A DNA stretch of 64,000 nt, from assembly GCA_963678675.1 (NCBI GenBank), contig OY783193.1:8425394-8489393 (forward strand), in the 5' to 3' direction. The DNA is from Xiphydria camelus (taxonomy: Eukaryota > Arthropoda > Insecta > Hymenoptera > Xiphydriidae). The notes below the pieces were generated by a model, which made no database searches, was not told the origin of the DNA, and saw only the letters and a program-made list of their open reading frames with translations. Shown one piece after another: positions 22,144 through 34,256 of this stretch (positions are counted from its first letter, which is position 1; each line of letters begins with the position of its first letter). Both the position numbers and the translations under genes were made by a program.

Positions 22144-24291
22144 CGTGACCTTAAAACGGCCTTATCAAGAAATCGTGACGAGAGGTCAAATTTTATAGAG
22201 ACGAATCACTTTGCACGGTAGGTATTCCCGGGCCTTGGTGGCTGACCTCTGGTATTTTCAGAGACCGGATATTGGCTTTCGTTGACCGACTATATGTACT
22301 CGTGCCTATTTACGAACTCGCAAGTTTCTTTGCTTTCTTGAAAGCGTAATAAACTCATATAGCGATAAAAATATACGATCAAAACTTCGCTTTCCTTCGG
22401 GTACACCGACCACTTCTTGTCACAGAAATATCGACGTCTCCAACAAGACATGAATTATCGACGTTCACCGCCGCTCAAAGTGATTTACCATTTATGCAAT
22501 TATCCTATAAACTTTGCTCTTAATCGGTGCTTATACCCACTCGCTGTACGACTGCGAGCGAGCCGCGCGCAGTCAGTAAAGTCGTACGAGCGGTACCGGC
22601 AATTTTCTATACCCACAGCGTCGCAAGAACGTCGGATATTTTTCCCGCGCGTCAGCTGACTCGCTGGAATTCCTAAGCCGACGGGAGCGGGTACTACCAG
22701 ACAACTCGCAGATGAGCCTCGGGCGCGAGTGAGCGGTTCGACGCGTCGCGCGGTCAATTTTTGTCATTCGCCAAGGAGCGGCGCGCGGTCAACGAGTAGC
22801 TGTAACCACATTGTACCCCGCGCCACTGCACGGCGATGGCACATCGCCCCGGTGCAACGCTTCGATTCTCTCCTACATAGTAACTCGACTGCGACCACTT
22901 ACGCGGTCCGCTAGCGTAAACGATGGTTCGTTGCGAAGTCTAAGGCGCGTCGCGAGGCGGAGCGCGCCGATCGCGATTAATATTAATTTATTCCGACGCT
23001 AGAGAGCCAGAATCTTTTTCTTCGGTCCGCTTTCCAAATAAAAGTCCGGCTGGGTGGTCCAGGTTGTCGCGCACCTATGCGAGAAGGATCGCGCAATTAT
23101 CGAACACGCCAAAGATCAAAGAGCGAGGCGCGTACTCGCCTCCGAATGTATTCCTCGGGCGCGATAACGCGATTAAATAGCAGACGCGCGAAATGATCTA
23201 TCGCGTGGTTACCATACGCGCAACGCGAGCCGCGACGTCCAGAAATAAAAAACCAGTCCCGAGTAGCAGTCAACAGGTGTGGTCATTTCGAAAGATCGCG
23301 CGCACAGGGCGAAGAGGCGCGGGCTCGAAAACAGGTGTCCCGTTCGGGTATACATCATCTCTAATGACGACCGCGCGCCAGTGTCGTTAGATACGCAGTC
23401 GCGCGCTCCGCTGTTTTGGCGTCCGATCGTCTAGTCGTATCGCGCGCGCGCGCGCGCAATAAAGTCTAAAGGTCGCGCACACGCTTCTGAGCGAGCGAAT
23501 CTCGGGCGTGGAATCGCCCTGAGACGCGGAGAGGGAGAGACGTAATGACGTCAGCGCGGGTGTCGAGACATTCACGGACCGAGCCCTGAAAATGGTAATG
23601 CGTCACGCGCGCGGGAAAGGGACTCGGAACGCTGCAGCGATAGCGTCATCCGTGGCGATAGATCCCGAGGTGTCTCGCGTCGATGGGAAGGTCGCACGGA
23701 AAAAACGAGCTACACGATTGCAGTTTGACTGGCATTAAACTACGATTTCGCCCGGAAAGCTGTAGGTATATAATACTGTATAGTATTACGCAGTAATTAG
23801 GTGTTTTTCCTGGGGAACCGATAGAAATTCTTGTGCAAACAAATATTACATCTAGTTAAACTAGTATTTGGTACAGTTGTGAATAGTAAACAGAAATATG
23901 TCCTCCGTACCAATTCTTGAAAATGAGCTCAAATCTCAGCGCTACTAGGTATACGAAACAGTGAAAATTGCTGGTTTCTTTTTTTGCGCGCGTGATTGCA
24001 GTCGCAATTATAATTCTCCAAGAGTTTTTCTTGGAAATCAGTTTCCCCTTTGTTCCATTATCGTTGACTTTTCTTTTCTTCGAAGGAGCAATGTTTTGTG
24101 GTTATTTAAAGGAGGGTGCGACCGTCGACCGCAATATGCTACTGCACACAGACACTTCTACATAAACATTTTACACGCATATCCCGGCAATACCCACGCC
24201 AATTTGGCGAAATTTCATTCTTTTCAGCTCAGCTGTTCACAGACCATTGGAAAAAGCGCCACAGTCTCTTTTGCGTGTTCGCATCTCACTA
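22144..24291. other. CpG-rich stretch, no gene recognised
   Basis: The stretch contains a CG run at about 23441-23458. CACGGAAAAAACGAGC at about 23696 may be another MITE terminus, but no partner was found. A 144-codon plus-strand frame (23961-24395) enters I2 and is not credible. Confidence 0.5.
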
Positions 24292-24546
24292 CACAGAGAA
24301 AAAGAATTAGTTGGATCTACTACCTAATAATTACTTTCGGGGTCGCAAGTAATTATTCATTTACATCAGTTAAATTGTCTTTCATATTAATTTGATATTT
24401 CTTCCTTGCAATAACGTACTATTCCATATAATTGTAAGGAAGAAATATCAAATTGATATATTGACAGATTTCATTGATATAAATAAGTAGTTAGTTGGAC
24501 CCCGCAAGTAATTATCAGTAGATCAAACTAATTCCTTTTCTCCGTA
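24292..24546. mobile_element. MITE family I, copy I2
   Basis: The element starts CACAGAGAAAAAGAATTAG and ends TTCCTTTTCTCCGTA, with TA on both sides. The body matches I1. Confidence 0.85.
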
Positions 24547-25719
24547 TACCTCTACATGTAAACATTTTTACCTCAAATAAAGGCTTCTTTTTTCATTGTT
24601 TTATATCTAAACAAATGCTTCCGAATTACTCCCTATCACAGATCAATTTGCAAATCGCGAGTGTAATGCGTACTTGCTCTTCTCATCGGACAGAGAGAAA
24701 GGCGAATGCCTTTTCGGACTCCAATCTCCTCCCGCGCGTTTAAAATACACCTCGTCGATCCATCTTGCGGTACGGGCCGATCTCGCCAACCGCGCGCGCG
24801 CGCGCGCGCGAGAGAGACGTGGGATCTCGATAGTCGAATTACTCTTCGCGGACGTTGAATCGTTAAGTCCCTTTGTTCTCCGAGACAGCGTATACACGAG
24901 CGCCCCTTTCTCGATACACGGTACTCGCAAAACGAGCAATGAGCTCGAGTTATTAATTAACGATACCACCGCCACGCGTCGATCCCGCTTGTAATTACGA
25001 GATGCACGCGCTCGTTGACAAACGGCAAAAAGAGACCGCGCGAGAGCACGGATGCTTCGCAACCGCGCGGGCAATGATTAATAATGTGGATGCACGGAAT
25101 TCCTCGATCGCACTCGTTTCCTGCGGAGATAACGATCGATCGGCAATTATCCGGTGACGAACAACGACGCTGCGCGCGTTCCGCGAGCGGGAGAACCTCG
25201 TCGGCGAAGAAGCCGATCTCGTTCGACGAGAATTAAAGGACGAGTTTTATGTACGCGCTCCCCGCGGAGACCGCGGCGCAACTGCGGCTTATCTCGGGCA
25301 CTCCGGAAATTGCGTCGCGAGTCCGGGGCAAGAAGGGGAGGCAAGAACGAACAATCGAGTATAGGGAATCGTTGATCCGCGAACTCCAGCTCTCGTTTCT
25401 AGCCTCTGTTTGCAGCGTTCGCGGGATTGACAGCGGCCCGCCGCGTTGCGACCGTAATTGCAACCCCTCGCGTTCGCGGTATGCACTGCCTATCCACTGC
25501 GCGAGGGATTAGAACCGGATAACGCGCGATCGAGGATCGCGGGCGCGGTTCGGATCCAGGATCTTCGGCGCGCGCGTAATTGAAGGTCGGAGAGCGCACA
25601 AGAACTAGAGACGAGGCGGACGAAGGCAAAGGGGAGGATGGCGGAGAATATCGCGTGCCGTTAAAAACTCGACCACGGCGCCTTCCTTTACACTGGCGAC
25701 TCTCGGGAAACGGAAGAAG

Positions 25720-25782
<63 letters not shown>

Positions 25783-25914
25783 AAAGTATTTATTCAAGTA
25801 CTCCAAGGCAGCGTCTTCTAAGAGCCCTAACGAAGAAAGTACAGAGAAAGATGATACACAAATATAAGCAGAACTTAGAATAAAAATAGAGACTAAAATC
25901 AGGTTCAAGAAGTG
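24547..25914. other. CpG-rich stretch with a long AG microsatellite
   Basis: A pure AG run covers about 25724-25779. The segment after it (TATTTATTCAAGTACTCC to AAAAATAGAGAC) resembles 47390-47520 and 47640-47710, a minor dispersed repeat. Frames over the AG run on both strands are artefacts of the microsatellite. Confidence 0.6.
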
Positions 25915-26046
25915 AGGGCCGGTTTATTCACCTTCAGTTAAATTTACCCAGCAGATAATTACCTTGGATACACTTGTGCTGACAATTGTTTCCATAGAAA
26001 TTGCCTTTCAGATAAATTTAACAGAAGGTGAATAAACCGGTCCTAA
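25915..26046. mobile_element. Foldback element P3
   Basis: The inverted ends CCGGTTTATTCACCTTC and its complement enclose about 70 bp. The arms continue as CAGTTAAATTTA/TAAATTTAACAG. No coding potential. Confidence 0.65.
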
Positions 26047-26049
26047 GTT

Positions 26050-26159
26050 ATTCTGTATGAAACTGTAAGTTCTATAACGCTCGACGTTCTATAAAGTTAC
26101 ACAACTTTCTTATGTGACTACAGAATACGATACCTTACAGAGTTTACAGTTTCATACAG
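26050..26159. mobile_element. Foldback element P4
   Basis: The inverted ends CTGTATGAAACTGTAA and TTACAGTTTCATACAG are 16 bp and perfect, enclosing about 75 bp. It starts within 5 bp of P3. Confidence 0.6.
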
Positions 26160-26356
26160 ACTGAAAAAGAAAATTGGTCGAATCAATTTACTTGGTTTGA
26201 ATTATTTCAAGCAATTAAATATTTTCTCACAGTATAGCCCCATTAGAAGGAGAACAGTAAAAGGGAAATAAAGTATAGAAATATAGGGAAAAGAAAAAGA
26301 TTTAGATAGGTAAAACCTACAGAGAGAGAGAAAGAGAGATATATTTCACGAGCCGC

Positions 26357-26636
26357 CACGGAGAAAAAGGATTAGTCATTTTTACAGTAAATCCCAATAA
26401 CAGAGCTCCTCGGGAGGTGAAACAGCGTAGTACTTTTAACAGTTCGTAAAAGTATAAACATTAGTTTATACGGTAAAATTTACCAATCTCCTGTTACTAT
26501 GTGTCGGGTGCATAGCAAATTTTTTACTATATAAACTGATGCTTGTACTGTTACGAACTGTAAAAAGTACGCCGTTTAACCTCCCGAGGAACCCCGTTTA
26601 CTGGGATTTACTGTAAAATTTACTGATCCTTTTAGT
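26357..26636. mobile_element. MITE family C, copy C1
   Basis: The element starts CACGGAGAAAAAGGATTAG. The arms are long inverted repeats (over 100 bp) containing ATCCCAATAACAGAGCTCCT-like and AGTATAAACATYAGTTTATA stretches. The right terminus has lost its final bases. Confidence 0.85.
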
Positions 26637-27320
26637 TGGCCGCCGCTGCGGCTAAACATTTCTTCGAGTACCGCGTGGCTACACCTATACAGCCGGTGTA
26701 CCTAGTCGTATGCGGCGGCCGTGCAGCGATGCGCGCACAGGTGTAGCGTGGAACGCTCTCGACGCCTTCCAAGTTATTATATGGGCGAGGTGTACGCGCA
26801 CGTGCGCGCGAGAGCCGAGGCGAGAAAATCGTTAAAAGATCCGCGTAGAGCGCCTTGAACTTCGCTTTCACTCGCAGCGAACCTCGCGGCGGGATCCGAG
26901 TGTCTACGCGGGTCGACGCGGCGCGCGATCGACGACCCTTGCCCCCCCTCTTGCGTTATACGCGAAACGACATTAAACTCCTTCGAGGACGCGCGCGCGT
27001 AGAGGGTAGACACCCACCGAGGCGACCCTCCTTGAACTCGCCACCCTGAATCACCACCGGTCGGCAAGTAGCTCCGCGCGCGTCGGAAAGAGGAAAGAGG
27101 GCAATCGAGGTGTATATATAGGTATGTATGACGCAGAAGCGGAGATGCAGTTGCAGGTTGCGAGAGCATAGGTCGTCGGGAGACTCCGCGGAGGAGGGTT
27201 CCTACGGTCCGTAGTGGTAGTGGACCCCGCGGGTCAGACAACTGTGAGAGCGCGCGCGCCTCGAGTGGCGAACCGTGCCGCAGGACGAAGTCCTGTTACA
27301 CGAAACGATTCTGGTTCTTA
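26637..27320. other. CpG-rich stretch, no gene recognised
   Basis: It contains a TATATATAGGTATGTATG tract near 27112. The minus-strand frame 26777-27241 (154 codons) has no recognisable domain. Confidence 0.55.
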
Positions 27321-27749
27321 CAGTGAGACAAATAATTCGGTTAATTTATTTAAAATTCTGGAAATGGTGACCAAACCGTTTTGTGAAATATGGATCCTTC
27401 TTCTGTTTGGTTAAATTGATCGATTTTTGGTTGGAATAACTGAACGTTTAATCGGAAACACTAAACATTTAGTGAGAATAACTTGATATTTGGTTCAATT
27501 GACCAGTATTTTGGTTAGAATAACTAAACGCGTTTAACTAAATGCGTTTTATCGTTTTATTCTAATTAGCTTTCTCAATATGCACTGGGAAAGATGGATC
27601 CTTCATCTGTGTTTAATTAAACTGACCAATTTTTGGTTGGAGTAGCTAAATATTTGGCTCAACTGACCAGCATTTTGGTTAGAATAACCAAAAACCTCAA
27701 ACTATTATCGATGCGTTTTGTTATTTTAACCTGATTATTTTTCTCAGTG
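27321..27749 (+). mobile_element. MITE family A, copy A3, with internal partial duplication
   Basis: Outer ends CAGTGAGACAAATAATTCGG and ATTATTTTTCTCAGTG are flanked by TA on both sides. At about 27583 the sequence returns to the GGATCCTTCATCTG motif and repeats the right half of the element, so about 165 bp are present twice in tandem. Confidence 0.85.
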
Positions 27750-27751
27750 TA

Positions 27752-29700
27752 ATCATTAGATCGCTGGGAACGGATACAAGTGGCATTACTTTCGAAAGCC
27801 CGCGTGGCTTCTATTCGACGTGCGATAACGGGCCGCGATGCGGATACGCGCGTGTTGACTCTCGACACCTCTCGGCGATTATCTCCACCCGCGCGGTACG
27901 GCGCGAGTCGATGAGTAACGCGAGCGCGCTATCTTTCTCGTCGGACCGTCCCGTGGCGAGCGTCGCGCGCGTGGTGTAGTGTTCGGACCTGCGATCCTGC
28001 TTCTGAAGTCCATTGCCACCAACGACGTCACGACGCGCTTCCACACGTACTCGTGGTTAGCGTGCACGTATGCGCGCACGCGCGTTTCTACTGTACACAG
28101 AATTCGAGACGCAGTTTCGAAAGGCGCCGATTTCGCGGGGTCACCGATCGCAGAGGATCCTTCTTCGCCTCCTCCTTTCTCCGTACCGCGCTGATGGGAG
28201 CGGCGGCAAAGAAAGAAGGACGGCGAGGAGACGCTAGCGCGCACGCGAGGACGAGAACGAGACGCGTGTCGCAACCGGGGAGTACGCGAGGCTCGAAATA
28301 ATCGCGGAGACGCGTCGCGGCCTCGTGTAACAGAGTCTGAAAGTGGCTCGAGGCTCGGCGCGTGCAGGACGTGATTGTGTCGCTGCCCCTCTCTCCCTGC
28401 CGCGCCACGCGGTACCACCTCTCACTCTCCGCTACTCTCGCTCCCTCTCCTCCCCTTCAACCTTTTCCACTCCTCGTCGCGTTTCTCTTTCCGCCGCACG
28501 GCTCGCCTCGCTTCGCGCTCGCTCGCTCGCTCGCGCGCGTAGCGCGTCCGTCTCGGCCGGAACGGACGGCTCCCACCGCCTCCGCGCTCGCTCGGCTCAC
28601 CGCGAGCCGGGCTCGTGCTGCTTTTGTTGCTCCTAGCATTGGCACTCGCATTGGCGTGGGCCGCGCGACGACCATGCCATTCCGCGCCGCGATAAGTCAA
28701 CAATCGGCCCATTAAAGTGGAGACGAGGCTCGCGCGCGGGCCGGCCAGATCCTACTTATCGGCGTCACGCTACGCGCGAGCGTTCCCGCGTTTCATTCTC
28801 GCTGCGTGCGCGATCACAATGAGGCTTTCAATTTCGATTGATGTGCTGTATCGCGCGCGAGAGCTTTGACGCGTTTATCGCGGAAAGGGAAGGAAGATTG
28901 AACGCGTCGATCCTCGCTAACGGAGCGGTTGTCGCTGGATGTGGGTTGTATGACGCTAACGATCCTCGCGCCGACGCGAAGGCGCTCAATTTCAAAATCA
29001 CGTGACGGAAATCTGTACCGCGCATGAGAGAGTTAGAACTCTGTTCGTTAGGACGTGAATGACGTACGTCTCGCATATAGAAACGACGATACAGCGGAAA
29101 TTTTGGCACGCTGCGTAGCACAGCCTCGTAAGTAGAAACGATACTGTCGAGGCCAGACGCTCCCCCGAGAAGACCCCGATTGGTTTCACGTCATTTGAGA
29201 CGATCTCGGTCTCGGATCAGCTTCGAAGTTTTCTCGCGCGTACGTACGCCACTGCTCCTAGGCAAGGCGCGTGGCTGGAATGCGGCACGGCCATGCCGTC
29301 GCTCGCGCGAGCGTTCCTGCAGCGTGGAACGCCGCCGCGCCGCGCCGCGCCACGCGCGAACGCCAATGGGAGAGGCGAAACGAGAACGCGCTCACGAGAG
29401 AGCGTCTGTCGCCTTATCCCTACACCGCGATTCCCTTGACGAATGTCTTTTAATCAGCTGTCGCAACGCTACCTGACGTGCGCGTGTACGCGTCGCACCA
29501 CGCGCCGTTCGAGTATAATATGTATAAGGGAGGCCGACTTGATAACGAGAACATACGGTTGAGGCTGACTTGATGCCCTCTGTCGGCATCGCGCGCCAGG
29601 GACGATTCGCGTATCGCGAATTTCTTCGATAAACCGTTTCGAGCGATAAGATTCCTGAGACATCCTTTACAGGGTTATCGTAATCGTCGCTCAATCGATC
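27752..29700. other. Longest CpG-island-like block, no gene recognised
   Basis: The block is very CpG-dense between about 28060 and 28800. Frames of about 100-180 codons occur in all directions (27879-28418 minus, 28362-28715 plus) with the same biased composition. It could be a promoter region of a neighbouring gene, but no TATA, Inr or exon can be supported. Confidence 0.5.
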
Positions 29701-29716
29701 TTAGAACCCGAGTCGA

Positions 29717-29885
29717 AATTTCGATACCAGTTTGAGCCTAAACATGGCGAAGGCGGGCAAATTGGCCACTTGTAAGTCTAAACTAATGTTAAAGGCTTCA
29801 AATATGCGAAGGATGCGACATTAGTTTAGACCTACAGGTGACCGATTTGTCTACTTCCGCCAAGTTTAGGCTGAAACTAGTAGGT
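29717..29885. mobile_element. Foldback element P5
   Basis: Imperfect inverted arms of about 65 bp start CCAGTTTGAGCCTAAAC and end GTTTAGGCTGAAACTAG, with the inner pair GTCTAAACTAATGT/ACATTAGTTTAGAC. An outer inverted pair (AACCCGAGTCGAAATTT at 29705 and its partner at about 30160) suggests a larger host element that also contains B2. Confidence 0.65.
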
Positions 29886-29907
29886 ATTTGTAAACTTTGA
29901 AGGTCCA

Positions 29908-30151
29908 CACGGAAAAAAATAAATCGTAGCATTTATGAAGTTTGTGGTAAATTTCGGGATAAAGTCAATGTATTGTTACAATAACTACACTTGTAGTAAA
30001 CATTACAGTACTGCTTGCAACTTCTACAAGTATGACTATAATTTTAGTAAAATCGTTATTCATCGTTAATTAATTCATCGTAACAATAAGTTGGTCTTGT
30101 CCCGGAATTGACAACAAACGTTGTAAATGCTACAATCTATTTTTTTCCGTG
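29908..30151. mobile_element. MITE family B, copy B2
   Basis: The element starts CACGGAAAAAAATAAATCG and ends ATCTATTTTTTTCCGTG, with CA on both sides. The GTAGCATTTATGAAGTTTGT arm matches B1 and B3. Confidence 0.85.
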
Positions 30152-30196
30152 CAAATCTAGTATTACAATTTCGACTCGGGAACCGTGTAGGTTTTA

Positions 30197-30424
30197 CACT
30201 GAGAAAAATAATTAGGTTAAAATGACTAAACGCATCTAGTAAAATGCGTTTAGTTATTCTAACCAAAATACTGGTCAGTTTAGCCAAATATTTAGTCATT
30301 CTAACTAGATGTTTAGTTATTCTAAACAAAAAATGGTCAGTTTAAATGGAGGATCCATATTTCACCAAACGGTTTCATCATCTCCAAGATTTTTGTTAAA
30401 TTAATCGAATTATTTTTCTCGGTG
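30197..30424 (-). mobile_element. MITE family A, copy A4
   Basis: The element starts CACTGAGAAAAATAATTAGG and ends ATTATTTTTCTCGGTG. It is preceded by TA and followed by TC, and is in reverse orientation relative to A1. The GGAGGATCCATATTTCACC motif marks the family. Confidence 0.85.
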
Positions 30425-32274
30425 TCCATTGTCCGTTTATAAGTTTTATGGGAAACGTTTATTCCATAAAAGAATTCCTTCGATCTAAAATGCTTCAGTC
30501 TAATACAAAGTCTTTGTAATCATTTCAAGCAACTTTCCTATTAGTTTACGCAGAATTTAATTCACAGTGACAGTCAACGGTCTGCCAATGCAATGGCGAG
30601 GAATAAAAATCGCGAACAACCTAAGAGATTCCTCGCTAAACGGGCAAGATTTACGCGCCGCGATACCGCAAGCGAGATCGCGGTCCATGCGAAGGGTATC
30701 GTCGCTGCCATCGGCCCTCTAGCACGAAGCGCAATACCTTCGCGCATACGCTATCACGGGTGCAGCGCTTTCGCATAATGTGTCATAAATAGGCGGCGCG
30801 AGGCAACGCTCGCATACCGGTCCGCCGCACCGTGCTGAAACAATAACCATTGTGGTGGCTGGTTCTGTTTATAAATAAGGTTCTATAAACCCCGAGCGCG
30901 CGCGCCGCCACGGCAGCAGATTCTTATCTGCGGCGTGCAAGGCTTCGCTCGCAGGTGGTCTTATCGGGGCAGGGGCAGGGATGTTCCTCCTGCGCGCGAT
31001 CGCGTTGGATAGGATCGCTCGGAATCGAATTATATCGGCGCGATAGTTGTGTGGGTAGTCGCACGAGTGTGTATAAACATACGCACGCACAAGGCGCGGC
31101 GTTCGACGCGACGAAACTGCTGCGGCGATAACGATACCAACGTCCGTGGCGAGTAGACTAGTTCATATCGCGCCGAGAACGGCCGAGTCGGTCTCCCTTC
31201 TCGCACTTTCGACACGGCTCGCTTTCCGCCTCGAGCGCGGCTCCCGGCGTGTTTCGGGCACCCCAAAAAACCGCGCAGCGCCTTTCGTTCGCGTACCTGT
31301 ACGCGGCCGGGCGCGCGCGGATACAGTTTTAGACGATTAAAAGCGTATAATGAGGGGAAAAATGAAGCGGTGCCGAGCACCTGCGCGCCGTTTTGCCGCG
31401 CGATTAGGGAACTCGGACCGTTTGGCAAGAAACGGCGCGCTGCCTCCGCAAAAGAAACGCGAACGACCGGGATACACCTATACCCATAACCGCGCACCAT
31501 GCGATCGAAACTTATTACCGAGAAACGGTAGGTACGAGCTAAAGACGCCTTTCGCTCGAGCGTGTATATTGTACATAGTTGCGTGGCCGCTACCTGCTAC
31601 CCGGTGTGGCTTAGAGCTATTTACTATATATCGCGAAGACGATGGCTTCCTCGTCTTTCTTATACGCAGGCCGATGCCACCGTCGGACATCTTTTTAAAG
31701 CCGTTTAAGAGCGCCGACTCCCTAATTGGCGCAGTGGAATTGCGAGGCTATTTTTTGCACGGTTCGTCCCGGTGCCCGGGGGGCGCTTATTCCTCGGCAG
31801 AATTTCACGGGTTACGGGGAATTATCGCGAACTTGCGGTAAGAACGATTTGGAGGATACGTGATTCGGACGTCGCGGTCGAAGGGAATAACCCACCGGTG
31901 GTAGTTGTGGCGAGAGATCTGAAGCGTCGGCGCTTCGAGAAACCGCAAGCGTCGCGAGGCGAGGCGCGAGATTTCGAGAAGTAGGTATCTATTGAAAGCC
32001 TTCCAGATAGACTTGTATGATCGTCACGTCAATTTTATGAACTGCAATAATTGATCGTTCTAAAGTCTACTTTAATTTTTCCGCGCGAGTCTAGAAAAAC
32101 AATTGTTCTTCCAAAAATTGTTAAATTTACATTATAATGTGATACAAATTAATCGCTGTATTTATTGGAGCCATATTTACAAAAAATTCTGCACATATTG
32201 AATAAATGTTTAGCATTTTATTTGTATTAGACTGAAATCATCTAATGATACGAATATGCTTAATATGGTATTTG
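30425..32274. other. Unique stretch, no gene recognised
   Basis: 30590-31990 is CpG-rich, with frames 31030-31500 minus and 31350-31841 plus that overlap antisense. 31720-31790 has tRNA box A- and box B-like strings that do not fold. 31990-32270 is AT-rich without a clear repeat. Confidence 0.55.
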
Positions 32275-32600
32275 ACTAGAAAAAAATGTTCATTTTTTTA
32301 AGTTCAATTTGTAATCTATATGCATATTCAATATCTCATGAAAAAGAAAATGTTCGAAAAAATAACTATTCGCTGAGTTATGAGCGCGTTAATCTCTGTT
32401 GAATTATAACGTCATCGAAGAGCCGTGAAAGATGCACTTGTGTTACAACGGGTGCGAGAGAGATGGACTTACTGAACGATGACGTATGCTGCATTTCTAA
32501 ATATCGTTTTCCAGTCAGATAAGGCCGAAAATGAAAAATAAAAAATATGGGATTAATAATTTTTTCAAAATTTTTCGAATCATTAATTTAAAAAATCAGT
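32275..32600 (+). repeat. Repeat S, copy 2, uninterrupted
   Basis: It aligns with 890-1460 and lacks the A1 insertion at TTACTGAACGATGAC. A weaker match to its left end is seen near 45415-45475. Confidence 0.6.
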
Positions 32601-32669
32601 CAACTACCCTATTTATGATGGCTCATAAAGTAGACAACCTTGATGCTTCTCTGATGAGCTAATACTATA

Positions 32670-32891
32670 CTGGGAAAAATAACCTGGTCGATCTAATCAA
32701 AATCTTGGAGACCATAGCCAAATCATTTGATAATAATATGGATTCTCTCCATCTCTGGTTACATTGACCAATTTTTTGTTAGAATAATTATACGTTTGCT
32801 TGGAACAACTAAAAATTTGGTTAGAGTAACTTTATGCTTGGTTCAACTGACCAGTATTTTGGTTAGACTAACTAAACTCATTTAACCAAAT
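32670..32891 (+). mobile_element. MITE family A, copy A5, right end missing
   Basis: The element starts CTGGGAAAAATAACCTGG and follows family A to ACTAAACTCATTTAACC. The last 40 bp or so are missing where the palindrome P6 begins. Confidence 0.75.
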
Positions 32892-32899
32892 TGCTGTAC

Positions 32900-33096
32900 G
32901 AGCGCGCGATTTACAATTTTTTAAGTAGACTTTCCGGATGCGGATTTCGTTCAAGGAAAACGGCAGTTATGATGCTCGGACGGAGCCCAAATAAACAAAT
33001 ATACGTTGTACATCCGTCCGAGCATTATAACTGCCGTTTTCCTTGATCGAAATCTGCATCCGGAAAGTCTATTAAAAAATTGTAAATCACGCGCTC
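32900..33096. mobile_element. Long palindrome P6
   Basis: Arms of about 84 bp (32900-32983 and 33013-33096) are nearly perfect inverted repeats with about five mismatches, around a 29-bp loop. The ends are GAGCGCGCGATTTAC and GTAAATCACGCGCTC. If transcribed it would give a long double-stranded hairpin. Confidence 0.85.
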
Positions 33097-33736
33097 ATTA
33101 ATTCGCCTCCACGTATTTTTCGCTCGAAAATTAAAGACTCCCCGAGCTTCGCTCGCACGGAATTCCAAGTCTACTCCGCAGTTCCGACGTGGGTTCCCGG
33201 ACGTAGCGTAACTACGCGTACGAACGCGGACTGTGGGGTCCGCCGCGCGCGTCCGATCTTCTCGCGTGACGTGTGGGCAGCCCCCGCCTTTTGTCGTCCT
33301 CGTCGGACGTCCACGACGACCGCGCGCGCGCGCGGTGGGAGTTCGGACTGCTCGCGGATGCGACCGCGACGCGTGACGTAGGAGAGCGGAGTCGTGGGAG
33401 TCCCCGGGATTCTATCGCGCGACGCGCGAGCGGGATTTGAGATCGCTCTACGAGCCGAGCGAGACGCCAGGCCTCGTTTCATCTGCATATACCAAAGGTC
33501 GCGCGCGCGCGCGTTAAGCGTAGGAGACAAGGTAGTGCCCGGATGGTTTATCGCTCGGAACGAACGTTTTCCGTCGCGACCTTGCCCACGTCCTCGAGGG
33601 GGCCGTGCCGACGCGCGACGAATAGAACGGTTTCCACGAGAGGAGAAATCGTTATACCGTCACGATCCTCCTCCGCGCTGCCTACTCGTCGTTGATGTGC
33701 TACCTCGATCTGCGCGTAGTTGCGGACGATCTAAAT
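33097..33736. other. CpG-rich stretch, no gene recognised
   Basis: Frames 33171-33530 minus and 33394-33813 plus overlap antisense; the plus frame runs into the piggyBac-like element, so it is not a gene. Confidence 0.55.
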
Positions 33737-33740
33737 TTAA

Positions 33741-34252
33741 CCCTCTCATGCATACATTTTTTACGACACACAAACTGAGGACACTAATATTTGTTGTCCA
33801 AAATATATTGTAACTAAATATTCCAATGTTTCGTTATTTATACATGACATCTCGCGTTTCAGTAAGTAATTAAAATATCCCATATGATAACGTTGAGCAC
33901 TTAGAATTCAACATAACGTCGTTGATTTTCGAGTAGGTATCTGCTATGTGCATATTTGACCGAATCTGCGATTTTACTATATTTAGTATCAGAAAGTTGG
34001 TCTGCACTGTTTGGTAATATCACCTATGTGCCACATAACCTTTAAAATGTTTAACATTCAATAATAAATTAAACTTATTTAGATTTTAATAAAATTACGA
34101 ATATTTTTTTTCGCTTCCTCTAAAGGTTTCGCTTCCTTAGGTTATTTGCACATAGCAGATATTCCAAAATCAACGACGATAAATAGATAGCTGTTTAAAA
34201 ATTTGAAATTATACAACTGTCCTCACATGTGAGGACACCATGCATGAGAGGG
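33741..34252. mobile_element. piggyBac-like non-autonomous element
   Basis: Perfect inverted ends CCCTCTCATGCAT and ATGCATGAGAGGG are flanked by TTAA on both sides (33737-33740, 34253-34256), the target and terminal style of piggyBac. It is 512 bp with no transposase frame. Inner inverted segments (TATCTGCTATGTGCA near 33943 and TGCACATAGCAGATA near 34148) make it fold back further. Confidence 0.85.
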
Positions 34253-34256
34253 TTAA

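Noticed and set aside
27283..27306. AGGACGAAGTCCT hairpin followed by CGAAAC
   Set aside because: It lacks the CTGANGA strand and the geometry of a hammerhead.
31720..31790. tRNA-like box A (TTGGCGCAGTGG) and box B (GGTTCGTCCCG)
   Set aside because: No acceptor stem, anticodon arm or correct spacing can be formed.
33394..33813. 139-codon plus-strand frame
   Set aside because: It runs into the piggyBac-like element without a domain.
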